From Paenibacillus sinopodophylli (lineage in GTDB: Bacteria; Bacillota; Bacilli; Paenibacillales; Paenibacillaceae): 64,000 nt of DNA. Positions 41,235-49,689 of the stretch are shown here, piece after piece; positions within the stretch are counted from its first letter, which is position 1, and each line of letters begins with the position of its first letter. Made by a program: the position numbers and the translations under genes. The stretch covers positions 1,275,339-1,339,338 of the forward strand of contig NZ_VDBO01000001.1 of NCBI RefSeq assembly GCF_005930355.1, given 5' to 3'. The notes below the pieces were generated by a model. That model searched no databases, was not told the origin of the DNA, and worked only from the letters and a program-made list of their open reading frames with translations.

Positions 41235-42860
41235 TTACTTCGATTTCATTTCTTTGTAAGCTGCAGTTCTTTCATCTAAGATCGCTTGACCGCCGCTTGC
41301 CATGTAATCTTTAAGCATCGCTGTGTACGTGCTTTCGAATTGATCCGGCTTCGACATTGTTGTTTTTACAATAATCTCATTGAACTTATCGAGCAAAGTT
41401 GTTGCATATTTGGTTTGTGCTTCAATGGGTCTGTCCAGCACAACAAGAGGGATATTATCCGCATATGCGATCTCTTGTGCAATCGCAAGCTGCTCATGGA
41501 ATTGTGCAGGCATAGATAGAACTCTTGCTTTCAGGTTGTCCTCAAGGCTGCCAAGCTGTTTGCCGTTAGAAATAATCGCCAAGTCACCGGAATTGAATAA
41601 ACGGTTTTTAGCTTCTTCAGTCGGGTTCTCGTTTGTCACTGGAATACCGTCCACTAACGTGTAGTTTTCATCTACAATACCGTTTTGAAGATTAAACAAA
41701 TTGTCATCAGAAGCCATCCAATCGAGATACTTAACCGCTTCTACTGCATTCTTGCTTGATTTCGGAACCATAATGTAAAGACCATTTGGTGCATATTGCG
41801 GCTTAGCATGCTTGCCTTGGTCATTCGTGTAAACATCGACTGCCGATAGCACAGCACCTTCTACTGTTTTTTCCAGCAAATCATACGTTCCGTCTTTATA
41901 GTAGATGTTAATGTCATCTTCACTGAAGAAACCGACTTTACCCGTTTGGATATCTTCGCTCATTTTCTTTTTGTCTTTATCCAATCCAAAGTCTTTGCTG
42001 ATTAGGCCTTCATTGTAAAGCTTATTCATGAATTGAAGTCCATCTTTGAAGCCTGGCAGCAGCACTGGATAATCATTCGATCCAAGCTGTTGCGTAAGCG
42101 TATATTGCTGCTCTTCTGTCATCGACTGAATGAATGACCATAGCAATGGCTCATATTGCGCAGATGCGATCGTCATACCAAGTGGAATCACTTGTCCACC
42201 TGTTTGACCAGGATCTTTTTCTTTGAATGCTTTCAACGTTGTATAAAGCTCATCTGTCGTTTGTGGAACTGGCAAGTTAAGCTTAGTCAACCAATCCTGA
42301 CGAATAAAGGAAGCATATTTTCCTGTAATAGAACGTTTAGCTGGAATCGCGAATTGTGTACCTTCAAACTTACCGTACTCAAGTACTTCATCACCTAAAA
42401 ATGTTTTCAACGTTTTTCCATGCTCTTCAAGCAGTGGACCAAGGTCAGTAAGTCCGCCTTGTTTGGCGTAACGATTAAAGGTATTAGGATCGTAAGTAAA
42501 AACGATATCTGGAACGTCACTACCGCTAGCCATCAATACATTCAGCTTCGCTACTTCCTCAGAACGCGGTACCGGTACATATTCGACTTTCACATTATTG
42601 TTGTTACCGAATTTCTCTTGCACGAATTTCGATAAGTAGTTATCTGTAATTGTAGAACCAGCAGGTGCGTTACCCCGATCAAAAATTTCTACTTTAAGCG
42701 TAACCTGTTTGCCATCTGCCGGTTTACCATTGTCACCGCCGTTTGTAGAAGTCTCTGATTTGGATGAACAAGCCGTAAATACCATAGTACTTACTACCAA
42801 TAAAGCAAGCATTGATGTTTTCGAAGCAATGAACCGTTTTTTTGTCGTGTTTGCAGTCAT
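41235..42860 (-). CDS. extracellular solute-binding lipoprotein (LipO type)
   Basis: A 541-residue sugar-binding lipoprotein from the ATG at 42860 (GGGG site). The signal peptide is MLALLVVSTMVFTACSS with the lipobox cysteine in TAC. The long family-1-like binding fold includes GSDVPDIVFTYDPN and PLVVLDRPIEAQTKYATTL near the end. It delivers oligosaccharide, probably unsaturated pectin- or glycosaminoglycan-type products given the hydrolases encoded downstream, to the LplB/LplC permease. Confidence 0.94.
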   Translation of the reverse strand: MTANTTKKRFIASKTSMLALLVVSTMVFTACSSKSETSTNGGDNGKPADGKQVTLKVEIFDRGNAPAGSTITDNYLSKFVQEKFGNNNNVKVEYVPVPRSEEVAKLNVLMASGSDVPDIVFTYDPNTFNRYAKQGGLTDLGPLLEEHGKTLKTFLGDEVLEYGKFEGTQFAIPAKRSITGKYASFIRQDWLTKLNLPVPQTTDELYTTLKAFKEKDPGQTGGQVIPLGMTIASAQYEPLLWSFIQSMTEEQQYTLTQQLGSNDYPVLLPGFKDGLQFMNKLYNEGLISKDFGLDKDKKKMSEDIQTGKVGFFSEDDINIYYKDGTYDLLEKTVEGAVLSAVDVYTNDQGKHAKPQYAPNGLYIMVPKSSKNAVEAVKYLDWMASDDNLFNLQNGIVDENYTLVDGIPVTNENPTEEAKNRLFNSGDLAIISNGKQLGSLEDNLKARVLSMPAQFHEQLAIAQEIAYADNIPLVVLDRPIEAQTKYATTLLDKFNEIIVKTTMSKPDQFESTYTAMLKDYMASGGQAILDERTAAYKEMKSK

Positions 42861-42917
42861 CGTTCCAACCCCTTCTTCGTATCGAGTAGTATTCGACCCG
42901 AGCTTCACCATTCTTCG

Positions 42918-42931
42918 GGTAGCGCTTACAT
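42918..42931 (-). promoter_or_regulatory. candidate LacI/CcpA operator before the transport operon
   Basis: Minus-strand ATGTAAGCGCTACC contains the AGCGCT dyad and fits most of the cre consensus. It lies about 58 bp upstream of the lipoprotein start codon. A similar site precedes the AraC gene. Confidence 0.5.
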
Positions 42932-43075
42932 TGTCGTTTGTGCAGCTCGTATCGAATGACCAAAGTATGCCACGGCATTCGATATTGCTGCAATAAACTA
43001 GTTTCTGATCGATAAACCCTGCACTAAATATACATATTTTGGAACATTCAACTTTACTCGTAAGCTAAACATTTT

Positions 43076-45331
43076 TCATAAACCCGTGCTGTGACTGGGT
43101 TTTCCCGGCTTCAGCTTCAATCTGCGATAGTCTCCAGGCGTTACACCGCTAACTTTCTTAAATACACGTCCGAACGTAATCGAATTCGCGTAACCAACCT
43201 GAAGCGCAATACTTTGCACCGAATCCTCCGTTTCAGAAAGCAGAACCTCCGCATGCTCCATTCTAAGTTTGACAATGAAATCAACGAATTTCATATCGAA
43301 CTCTTCTTTGAACAAATAGCTCGCATACTTGCCCGAAATATGAAATCGATCGCTCAAATGCTTCAACGATAAATCTGGATTTGCAAAATGCTGTTCGATA
43401 TATGTGCGCATCTCACTAACCATCGCATGATGATTTTTGGTTTCGCAGAACGCAACGTAATGATGATAGAGCTCCGTTAAATTAGCGAGAATCAAACTGT
43501 GCAATTCAGCTAATGATGACGTGTTTTCCATCGTATGTTTCCAATTCTCCGCTTTCTCTCCTGTAAAATACTCATGCAAAACCTCTGATATATGGCCAAG
43601 CTCGCTTCCGAGCATGTCCATCATGGTCTGCAAGAGCATTCTAATATCCTCATCCTTCAAACAATCGGCCTCTAACGACTCAAACAGCTGCTCGAGCTGC
43701 TCCCGCCAATTGCCTGTCGACAATCGGAACTCTCTAACTAAGTCAGCTGCAAGCTGCAAATATTTGTAGGATTTGTTGCCAGCATGGCCTGGCATATCAT
43801 CGCTCATCACAATGGCTTCTTTATTGAGCGACAATTTATGAAGCATCGCATCCATTGCAACCTTGTATGAAGTACTAATTGGAACCAAGCCCTCGACAAT
43901 TGGACCAATACCAAAGGTTAAGGCCATTCTCAAATTAGCTTGTACCCATACTCCGCCTTTTTCTGCAAAATGTCTTATACGCTCCTTTGCCAGCTGCTTC
44001 TCCATATCCGTCCCAATCATAATGCCCATACGGCTCTCGCCTATCCATTCAGCCCAAGCAAACATTCCCTCATCTAGAGCTAGCTCCTGCAGTACATTGG
44101 ATACTGCAAATTTCAGCGTATGCTGATCCCTTACAGAGAAACCCGTGCTGAAATGACCGTATTGGCCGATTTCAACGACGATGAAGGCAAATTGCTCCAG
44201 CTTTTTACCTTCTGGCAGCATCTTCAGCTTCATAAGCCTCTCTTCAGCGTTTGCTGCTCCCTCCCCTTGAATCAGATCATAAAAAAGCTGTCTTCTGCCA
44301 GCGAGCATATGATCATGCTGCTCTTTTTCGAAATCTGAGGCTTGCTGAATTAAGTTTTCTAATGTGTGGTCAATAAGTGAGAGTTCATCCAGCTTCAGCC
44401 CCCCATTGCCTTCATTGCGAAGCTGAATGGATTCAATACGATTCATCATCAATCGGATCGGTTTATAGTTTTTACGTGTGATATACAAAATATAACCGAT
44501 AGCAAATAATACCGTCAGTACACCGATGACAACCCAAACGTATGAAATGACAGACACCCACATGAACAGCTGCCCCGCTTCAATACCGCTCTCGAAGGTC
44601 CATCCGAGCATATTCATCTCAACAGTATTGAGAATCTTACCTTCATTCTCGTTCCCGGTCGTAGTTGAGAATAGCAACTGCCCTGCCTTGTCGCGAATAT
44701 GCAAAAACGAAACCGAATCATCCTTCATTGATTGAATCATACGTTCAATGGCATACATATCGACATTAATGACTATTAGTCCCTCTGTACCGAAAGGAAG
44801 CGGCCCTCGTTTGTACATAGATATAACTCTTTTGTCTTTCTCCAAACTGAGTTCGTGATAATTGCGGATCGCGGACCAGCCTTGGTAGCCGGTATGTTCA
44901 AGTGCTTGCTCAATAAATGCTTTGTCAGCAAAATCCTTCCATGGGACAAGACCGATTTGTGTAAATACCTGCTTGTCCTCTATCCGGTACACATACATGG
45001 ACTGAATCAAGCTGTCGTTGGCTATCAAATCCCGCATACTGTCAACTACCTCATAAACCACATCAAGGCTATTCGAAGTTTGTCCTTCCTCCAACAGTTT
45101 TCGGAATTGATCGTTCTTCTCGATTTCATCCAGTACATCCGACTCAACCCCATTCAAGGATCGAGATAACGTATCTATCATGTAACCCGTTGAGATTTGG
45201 TCAGCTTTAACCGTTTCATTATGTGAAATTTCATTTACCATCAAGAAGGCCAGCACGGTCAAAATCATTATCGTAACCATAAAAATTGGAAAATACGAAA
45301 GCAGCATGCGGCGGTACCAGCTCTTTTTCAT
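43076..45331 (-). CDS. AraC-type regulator with membrane sensor (YesS-like)
   Basis: A 751-residue membrane-bound regulator; the ATG at 45331 is preferred since GAGGAG is eight bases upstream. Two membrane helices (about 12-33 and 258-285) flank an extracellular Cache-like sensor domain. The cytoplasmic part ends in two AraC helix-turn-helix units: ADRFHISGKYASYLF-type region reading LSDRFHISGKYASYLFKEEF, and QVGYANSITFGRVFKKVSGV. It probably senses extracellular sugar and activates the divergently spaced but same-strand transport operon just downstream. Confidence 0.92.
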   Translation of the reverse strand: MKKSWYRRMLLSYFPIFMVTIMILTVLAFLMVNEISHNETVKADQISTGYMIDTLSRSLNGVESDVLDEIEKNDQFRKLLEEGQTSNSLDVVYEVVDSMRDLIANDSLIQSMYVYRIEDKQVFTQIGLVPWKDFADKAFIEQALEHTGYQGWSAIRNYHELSLEKDKRVISMYKRGPLPFGTEGLIVINVDMYAIERMIQSMKDDSVSFLHIRDKAGQLLFSTTTGNENEGKILNTVEMNMLGWTFESGIEAGQLFMWVSVISYVWVVIGVLTVLFAIGYILYITRKNYKPIRLMMNRIESIQLRNEGNGGLKLDELSLIDHTLENLIQQASDFEKEQHDHMLAGRRQLFYDLIQGEGAANAEERLMKLKMLPEGKKLEQFAFIVVEIGQYGHFSTGFSVRDQHTLKFAVSNVLQELALDEGMFAWAEWIGESRMGIMIGTDMEKQLAKERIRHFAEKGGVWVQANLRMALTFGIGPIVEGLVPISTSYKVAMDAMLHKLSLNKEAIVMSDDMPGHAGNKSYKYLQLAADLVREFRLSTGNWREQLEQLFESLEADCLKDEDIRMLLQTMMDMLGSELGHISEVLHEYFTGEKAENWKHTMENTSSLAELHSLILANLTELYHHYVAFCETKNHHAMVSEMRTYIEQHFANPDLSLKHLSDRFHISGKYASYLFKEEFDMKFVDFIVKLRMEHAEVLLSETEDSVQSIALQVGYANSITFGRVFKKVSGVTPGDYRRLKLKPGKPSHSTGL

Positions 45332-45402
45332 ATCCATCTCTCCTCTTCTAGAAATTCCGTTTATATGGCAAACCTTTTTGAATCCTCACATCACAAAAGT
45401 AA

Positions 45403-45416
45403 GGTAAGCGCTTTCT
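45403..45416 (-). promoter_or_regulatory. candidate LacI/CcpA operator before the AraC gene
   Basis: Plus-strand GGTAAGCGCTTTCT, centred on AGCGCT, close to the cre consensus and to the site at 42918-42931. It lies about 75 bp upstream of the regulator gene. Confidence 0.5.
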
Positions 45417-45486
45417 CTATTTCATTCTAAAAGAATCATCTCATCAAAGCAATCTGTATTATGCGAATACCACGTATTAAAAATAC

Positions 45487-45519
45487 AAAGCCGGACACCT
45501 CTTGCAAGTGTCCGGCTTT
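45487..45519. terminator. intrinsic terminator
   Basis: AAAGCCGGACAC ... GTGTCCGGCTTT, a perfect 12-bp stem. On the minus strand it ends the gene at 45554-46069, about 35 bp after its stop. Confidence 0.85.
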
Positions 45520-45553
45520 CGGTCCCTCTCTTTATTCAAGCTCATCCATTCGC

Positions 45554-46069
45554 TTACAGCTTATCGAACCAATTGTAGTAATATTGATTAATATATTGTC
45601 CCGCAAGCAGGAACGGAAGCGTTTCTTCCTCACGAAATGATTCCTTGCCCTTGATGTTGAAATACAGCCACAAGGCTAGTCCTTCCGCGAATGCTCCCGA
45701 ATGATAGCTTGTCCCATTCAACAATTTGGAAATTGCAGCCATGCAATCCTCTAAAGCAGCTTCTCCTCCTGGAAAAAGAGCTTGCAGCTTGATCGCGTGG
45801 AAAGAATAAATAAAGGGGTACTCCTTGCTTCCTGACAAAGCAGTACTGAACAGGGCTGTCGAAGCCGCAGCAATCATAATGCCGGCTTTCCACTTCTCTT
45901 CATACTCTTTAATGGAGTCGTCCTCTTTGAACCGTTCCAGAAGGTCATGATAAAGCGTATCTTTCAAGGAAAAAATCTCCGCATACAAGCGACGCGAGCT
46001 TTGTCTAAGCGCAGACTCACCGTTATTGTGCTCGATCATATTATTCCCCGCTTTCCATATGTTCGGCAT
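45554..46069 (-). CDS. helical protein of unknown function
   Basis: A 171-residue soluble protein with AAGGTG six bases before the ATG. It is mostly helical with many aromatic residues near the end (INQYYYNWFDKL) and contains YEEKWKAGIMIAAASTALF and GGEAALEDCMAAISKLLNGT. I do not recognise a family. It is a single gene with its own terminator, between the sugar locus and the RDD gene. Confidence 0.65.
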   Translation of the reverse strand: MPNIWKAGNNMIEHNNGESALRQSSRRLYAEIFSLKDTLYHDLLERFKEDDSIKEYEEKWKAGIMIAAASTALFSTALSGSKEYPFIYSFHAIKLQALFPGGEAALEDCMAAISKLLNGTSYHSGAFAEGLALWLYFNIKGKESFREEETLPFLLAGQYINQYYYNWFDKL

Positions 46070-46178
46070 CGTTACACCTTCTCTAGTTTACTTCATTCCA
46101 TTTCAAGAAAGCAAAACTATAGCGTGTGGGACAATAAAAGAGCCTGCTGCAATTGCTTGCTGCAAGCCCTCTGAGCGC

Positions 46179-46574
46179 CTAATCTGCAAAAACCACTTCT
46201 GTTCCTGCAATAAAATCATGGATTGCCCGTTTATCATCACGCAGGCCCACCATAAATGCACTGACAATAAGCCCAATACCAAGTGTTATCCCATAAAATA
46301 AGCCACTTACTACATTTCGCAGCAGCATCGTTCCGATCCCAGGAGGTTCGCCGTTAAGTCTTCGAATCTGGATGCCACATATCCTTTTGCCAATCGTATA
46401 TCCTCTCCAAAACACAGGCAACAGCAGCGCATAGAGGAAGGATATAATATCGGTGACATATTCTTCTCTTTCGAGCGCTCCTGTAAGAATCAAGGAAATA
46501 ATAAAGAGCGGTACACCAACAATTAAACCATCTAACACGGATCCGCCTATTCGAACCCAAAAGCCTGCATTCAT
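46179..46574 (-). CDS. RDD family membrane protein
   Basis: A 131-residue membrane protein with GGAGGGG before the ATG. The RDD pattern is present: RIGGSVLDGLIVGVPLFI at the start, WRGYTIGKRICGIQIRR in the middle and DDKRAIHDFIAGTEVV at the end. Three membrane helices are likely. RDD proteins may act in small-molecule or ion transport; the role here is unknown. Confidence 0.92.
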   Translation of the reverse strand: MNAGFWVRIGGSVLDGLIVGVPLFIISLILTGALEREEYVTDIISFLYALLLPVFWRGYTIGKRICGIQIRRLNGEPPGIGTMLLRNVVSGLFYGITLGIGLIVSAFMVGLRDDKRAIHDFIAGTEVVFAD

Positions 46575-46649
46575 GCGTACAACCCCTCCTGCATATATGA
46601 TAATGACATTAGCCCGCCTTTTCAGATATATGATAAAGGAGACTGCCTC

Positions 46650-46730
46650 ATGACCTGCGACTTATACTTTGCTCCGCAGATCAATATGCTCATTATCCCA
46701 TATTTGGATGATCGTGTATCTACTTATTGA
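46650..46730 (+). CDS. possible 26-residue peptide
   Basis: ATG with an AAAGGAG site eight bases upstream, encoding a short peptide with a hydrophobic middle (INMLIIPYLDDRV). Both the ribosome site and the isolated position between divergent genes favour it, but there is no other support. Confidence 0.3.
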   Translation: MTCDLYFAPQINMLIIPYLDDRVSTY

Positions 46731-46756
46731 TTCATAATTAATGATAAGACAAACAC

Positions 46757-46789
46757 AAAGAGCCTTCGGATCAATCCGAAGGCTCTTTC
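46757..46789. terminator. intrinsic terminator
   Basis: A perfect 15-bp stem AAAGAGCCTTCGGAT ... ATCCGAAGGCTCTTT with a 2-base loop; it ends the coiled-coil gene at 46804. Confidence 0.85.
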
Positions 46790-46803
46790 GGTAAACAATG
46801 ATG

Positions 46804-47106
46804 CTATTGAAGCGGATTGTTTTGCAGGGAAGTTGCTGCTGCCTGCGCTTGCTGCAGCTTTTCTTGCGCTTTCTGAACGTCTTGATGCTCTTGCTTAACG
46901 AAGTGCTGAGCTTGCAGCACATGCTGCGTCTCAGCCTGCAGGAGCTGTTCTGCTTCAAGAAGCTCCTGATTCTCCTCTTGAAGCTGTCGATGTGCCGCCA
47001 ATACTTCTTGCTGAGCTTGCTGCAGCTGCACATTTTCTTTGAGATCAGCAGCGATTTGCTGCAGGTTTCTGTTCACCATTCCCGTAAGCCTCCCAATCAT
47101 CAGCAT
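46804..47106 (-). CDS. glutamine-rich coiled-coil protein
   Basis: A 100-residue protein that is almost one continuous heptad-like coiled coil rich in Q, E, A and L (QEENQELLEAEQLLQAETQH). After a short N-terminal stretch there is no other domain. It might be a small structural or spore-associated protein; the function is not known. It stands alone with a strong terminator. Confidence 0.65.
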   Translation of the reverse strand: MLMIGRLTGMVNRNLQQIAADLKENVQLQQAQQEVLAAHRQLQEENQELLEAEQLLQAETQHVLQAQHFVKQEHQDVQKAQEKLQQAQAAATSLQNNPLQ

Positions 47107-47152
47107 TTGTCATACAAAGACCAATGTTTATGATGCACGAGAATCGGTTACT

Positions 47153-47650
47153 TTATGCTTTTGGAGGCTGGTAGTTATATTCGTTATGCCATTCGTTTTG
47201 GAATTTGCCCGCCCATCTGCGGCCAGACACTTCAGACATTAGATCACCGAAACTTCCCCAATTCAACACATGCAGGTCTTCAATTGATTGATCGTTCTTC
47301 AAATTAATAAACTGGCTATTGCAGGCAGGCACATGCGAATAAATTAGAAGTTTCTCCGCTTGAGAAATATTTTCCGACCACTCATCGTCTGTAGGTTGAA
47401 CCTCACCAGCCAGCCTTCCAACATAGATACCAATTTCTCTTGCATTCCGGTTGGAATACCAACTCTCTTGAGCAATTCTTGTCCCGAACGTTTGCCGATC
47501 CGCCTTCCCTATATACAGAAGCACGTTCAACCCATACACAGGATGGCCCCCGTATATTTGGTAAATGCCATAGTCTCTTGATAGATCCTCTAACTCCGGT
47601 AATTACTCTAGCCTATAAGGACCATCCCAGTATAGATGTATGTACTTCAT
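47153..47650 (-). pseudogene. GIY-YIG-like protein interrupted by a stop codon
   Basis: The frame opens with an ATG at 47650 after AAGGAAAT and reads MKYIHLYWDGPYRLE, then TAA at 47605-47603, then continues for 149 codons without a new start: LPELEDLSRDYGIYQIYGGH and VLLYIGKADRQTFGTRI. These give the GIY and YIG motifs of the nuclease superfamily, followed by GRLAGEVQPTDDEWSENISQ. A single GAA to TAA change would explain the break. The C-terminal part alone could start only inside the GIY-YIG core, so the gene is probably inactive. Confidence 0.8.
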
Positions 47651-47735
47651 TAAATTTCCTTCTAACTATAGTTTGATGTTTGACACATGAACGTTTTCAT
47701 TACGATATTACCGTTGATGTAGTATTTGACAGAGT

Positions 47736-47885
47736 TCATCGCTTTCTAAACGCTCTTCTCTCTGCATACGGGACGCACTTTTCACATACTTTTATCGCTT
47801 TCCCCATATCATCAACATAGTTCCTTGCATCTTTAGCTTTCTTGCCACACACCGCACATTTTGTTCCAAACAGCCACGATAGCAA
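47736..47885 (-). CDS. 49-residue zinc-ribbon protein, TTG start
   Basis: A small ORF with AGAGGAG eight bases before a TTG. It has two cysteine pairs (KCAVCGKKAK and KVCEKCVPYA) 21 residues apart, a clear zinc-ribbon build, and a basic end (RRAFRKR). It may bind nucleic acid. It lies between the broken GIY-YIG gene and the macro-domain gene. Confidence 0.65.
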   Translation of the reverse strand: MLSWLFGTKCAVCGKKAKDARNYVDDMGKAIKVCEKCVPYAERRAFRKR

Positions 47886-47903
47886 GGATGAATCTCCTCT
47901 TTT

Positions 47904-48329
47904 CTATACTTTAATGCACACCAGAATTTCAATGTTTGTATCTTCAAAAAACCTATTAATAATCTCTCTGTTTTTTGCCCAGCTGAGTCTATCTAATCCT
48001 GCACCAATTTGCGGCATTGCAATCTTTAAGATGCCTCCCTGAAGCGCAACTTTCTTCATGCTATTTAAAGTCAATTCAAGCGAATCATAGGTAGGCTTTC
48101 CGTAAAAAAACTTTTTAGTTATGAGATTTAAAACTCTTCCAACTTGAATACAAGAACCAACTGGATATGGCTGTTTCTTTGCATTTTCGGTCATATGTCC
48201 GAGTTTGAATCTCTTTTTAAAATCAACAGCAATTCCTGCTCCCATCTTCGCATCAGAAGAAATACAGTGAGCGAGATAATAGGAAGGATCAGCTGAAAAA
48301 AGGTCTTTTATAATTTCAGTATACATCAT
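47904..48329 (-). CDS. macro domain protein
   Basis: A 141-residue single macro domain. Motifs are LAHCISSDAKMGAGIAVDFK near residue 20 (the ADP-ribose pocket) and LKIAMPQIGAGLDRLSW near 105 (phosphate loop). Such proteins bind or remove ADP-ribose from RNA, DNA or proteins, or hydrolyse ADP-ribose-1''-phosphate. Start codons at 48341, 48329 and 48326 are possible; 48329 gives a reasonable distance to AAAGGA. It is the last gene before the tRNA-Leu fragment that borders prophage 2. Confidence 0.88.
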   Translation of the reverse strand: MMYTEIIKDLFSADPSYYLAHCISSDAKMGAGIAVDFKKRFKLGHMTENAKKQPYPVGSCIQVGRVLNLITKKFFYGKPTYDSLELTLNSMKKVALQGGILKIAMPQIGAGLDRLSWAKNREIINRFFEDTNIEILVCIKV

Positions 48330-48556
48330 TTCACATGTCATCCTTTTCTATGGGATATCTTTAATTTTCCGAACATAGAAAAAAGCACCCCTTCACGTTT
48401 TATTCGTTTTTCAACGAGATAAGCGCGCTTATGAGGTGCTAATTCCTCCTGTTAATCAATTAAGACCTCACAGGATTAAGTATTTCTCGTAATACCGTTC
48501 AATAAAAACTTATTGAGGCATTATGTACTTCGTGAAAGCTCAAGGCTTTCGAGGTA

Positions 48557-48610
48557 TGCCGAGGACGGGAATCGAACCCGTACGGTGGTCACCCACCGCA
48601 GGATTTTAAG
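48557..48610 (-). tRNA. 3' half of tRNA-Leu(TAA), att site of prophage 2
   Basis: Read on the minus strand from the anticodon loop CTTAAAA (anticodon TAA, 48608-48606) through the long variable arm (CGGTGGGTGACCACCG), the T arm (CGGG TTCGATT CCCG) to the acceptor strand CCTCGGC and discriminator A. The 5' half is missing: the anticodon stem partner does not follow. This is the displaced tRNA end left when prophage 2 integrated; the complete gene should lie at the other prophage end, right of the window. CCA is not encoded. Confidence 0.9.
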
Positions 48611-48830
48611 ACATGGTTTTGACCACTTATCAATAGAAGTAAATATGTGAAAACCCTTGATACATAAGGGTTTTTCCTCTTATCCAGTTACACATCCGAG
48701 CGAGTTACAGGACAAAAAAGCAACTTCCGCCCCCAATCCGTCCCCAAATAAATGGGCCGCAAGGATGCTTTCCCATGCAGCTCTTCTGCATATTAACCTG
48801 TTGTGTAAACTTTGACAGCACCTTTCGTTA

Positions 48831-48844
48831 AGAACGCACGTTCT
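48831..48844 (+). promoter_or_regulatory. LexA-type box in prophage 2
   Basis: AGAACGCACGTTCT, a perfect dyad apart from its 2-bp centre, directly followed by CGCATATTAA, which supplies a -10-like TATTAA. The same box plus CGCATAT arrangement occurs at the yolD promoter in prophage 1. The stretch 48611-48975 otherwise holds no gene I can support. Confidence 0.75.
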
Positions 48845-48975
48845 CGCATATTAAGGGACACTACGATAAAGGTCGGTGCTCAAATGTCAACTGGACGATC
48901 TATACACTGGGAAATTCGATGAAGGATAATTACCAATTCCGTCGAACTATTCTTTATACAGGGAGGGCAAAATGA

Positions 48976-49167
48976 ATGCGGATTGATGATTTTTTTGACT
49001 GCGTAGTTGTATTGGAGCTCGATACAATGGTTACACATGAGGGCTACCTTGAGGACGCTGAAGGGACTCATGTCAAGATTTCAAACGGTTCAGAGGTATG
49101 GGTTATACCGAGGGAAGAGATCGTTAAGATAACACCTGTTTTCCCAAAGCGATTCAAACGTGAATAA
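48976..49167 (+). CDS. small SH3/LSm-like protein, probably SOS-linked
   Basis: A 63-residue protein with GGGAGG nine bases before the ATG. It reads VVVLELDTMVTHEGYLEDAE then THVKISNGSEVWVIPREEIVKI, a five-strand small-barrel pattern like LSm or SH3 folds. It is on the strand opposite the late genes, about 130 bp after a LexA box, and is closed by its own terminator. The function is unknown; an SOS-induced cargo or regulatory gene is likely. Confidence 0.65.
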   Translation: MRIDDFFDCVVVLELDTMVTHEGYLEDAEGTHVKISNGSEVWVIPREEIVKITPVFPKRFKRE

Positions 49168-49176
49168 AGAAAACGA

Positions 49177-49214
49177 AGCCGCTTTGCGAACCTTGAACTC
49201 GCAGGCGGCTTTTC
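49177..49214 (+). terminator. intrinsic terminator
   Basis: AGCCGC ... GCGGCT stem with a TTTTCT tail, ten bases after the stop of the gene at 48976-49167. Confidence 0.8.
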
Positions 49215-49402
49215 TGTAGTGCATACCATTAATTTTAATTGTGTTTTGATCAATCTGCTCATTTCAATATTACTCAAGAACGAGCAAGTGCTGTAATGTC
49301 TTTCTTTTTTACTGATAGATCTATAGGATGAAGAAATATTTTAAATAACCACCAACAAAGCTATCATAGGGATATTTGGGTTAAACATAACTTGCTGTCA
49401 CA

Positions 49403-49594
49403 TTAATTGCGTTGAGATCGTTTTGTATATATTAAAAGTGTTGAGATGAATGAGGCTTGAAGGGAAATAACAATTAGTAAAGAGAAAATCATTGTCATAT
49501 CGTTATCTCCCTGACCGCTCAACAATAAAGAAAAAACCGAAAATAAAATTACGCTAATTATCAAATTAAGTATATATACTCCTAATTTCCTCAA
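49403..49594 (-). CDS. small two-helix membrane protein
   Basis: A 63-residue protein starting with TTG, with GGAGGAG eight bases upstream. Two membrane helices (about 8-27, YILNLIISVILFSVFSLLLS, and 34-55) are joined by a short polar loop GQGDNDM. It may be a second holin-like or immunity protein of prophage 2, or a simple cargo peptide. No family is recognised. Confidence 0.55.
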   Translation of the reverse strand: MRKLGVYILNLIISVILFSVFSLLLSGQGDNDMTMIFSLLIVISLQASFISTLLIYTKRSQRN

Positions 49595-49625
49595 ACAACC
49601 AGCTCCTCCGAATTTTATGAATAAA

Positions 49626-49662
49626 AGGCAGACTTTTATTATATCATAAAAGTCTGCCTCTA
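49626..49662. terminator. terminator of the secreted protein gene
   Basis: A perfect 14-bp stem AGGCAGACTTTTAT ... ATAAAAGTCTGCCT with a six-base loop, followed by TTTTAT-type runs. Confidence 0.85.
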
Positions 49663-49689
49663 TTTAAGGAACGTATTGTCCTATTTAAA

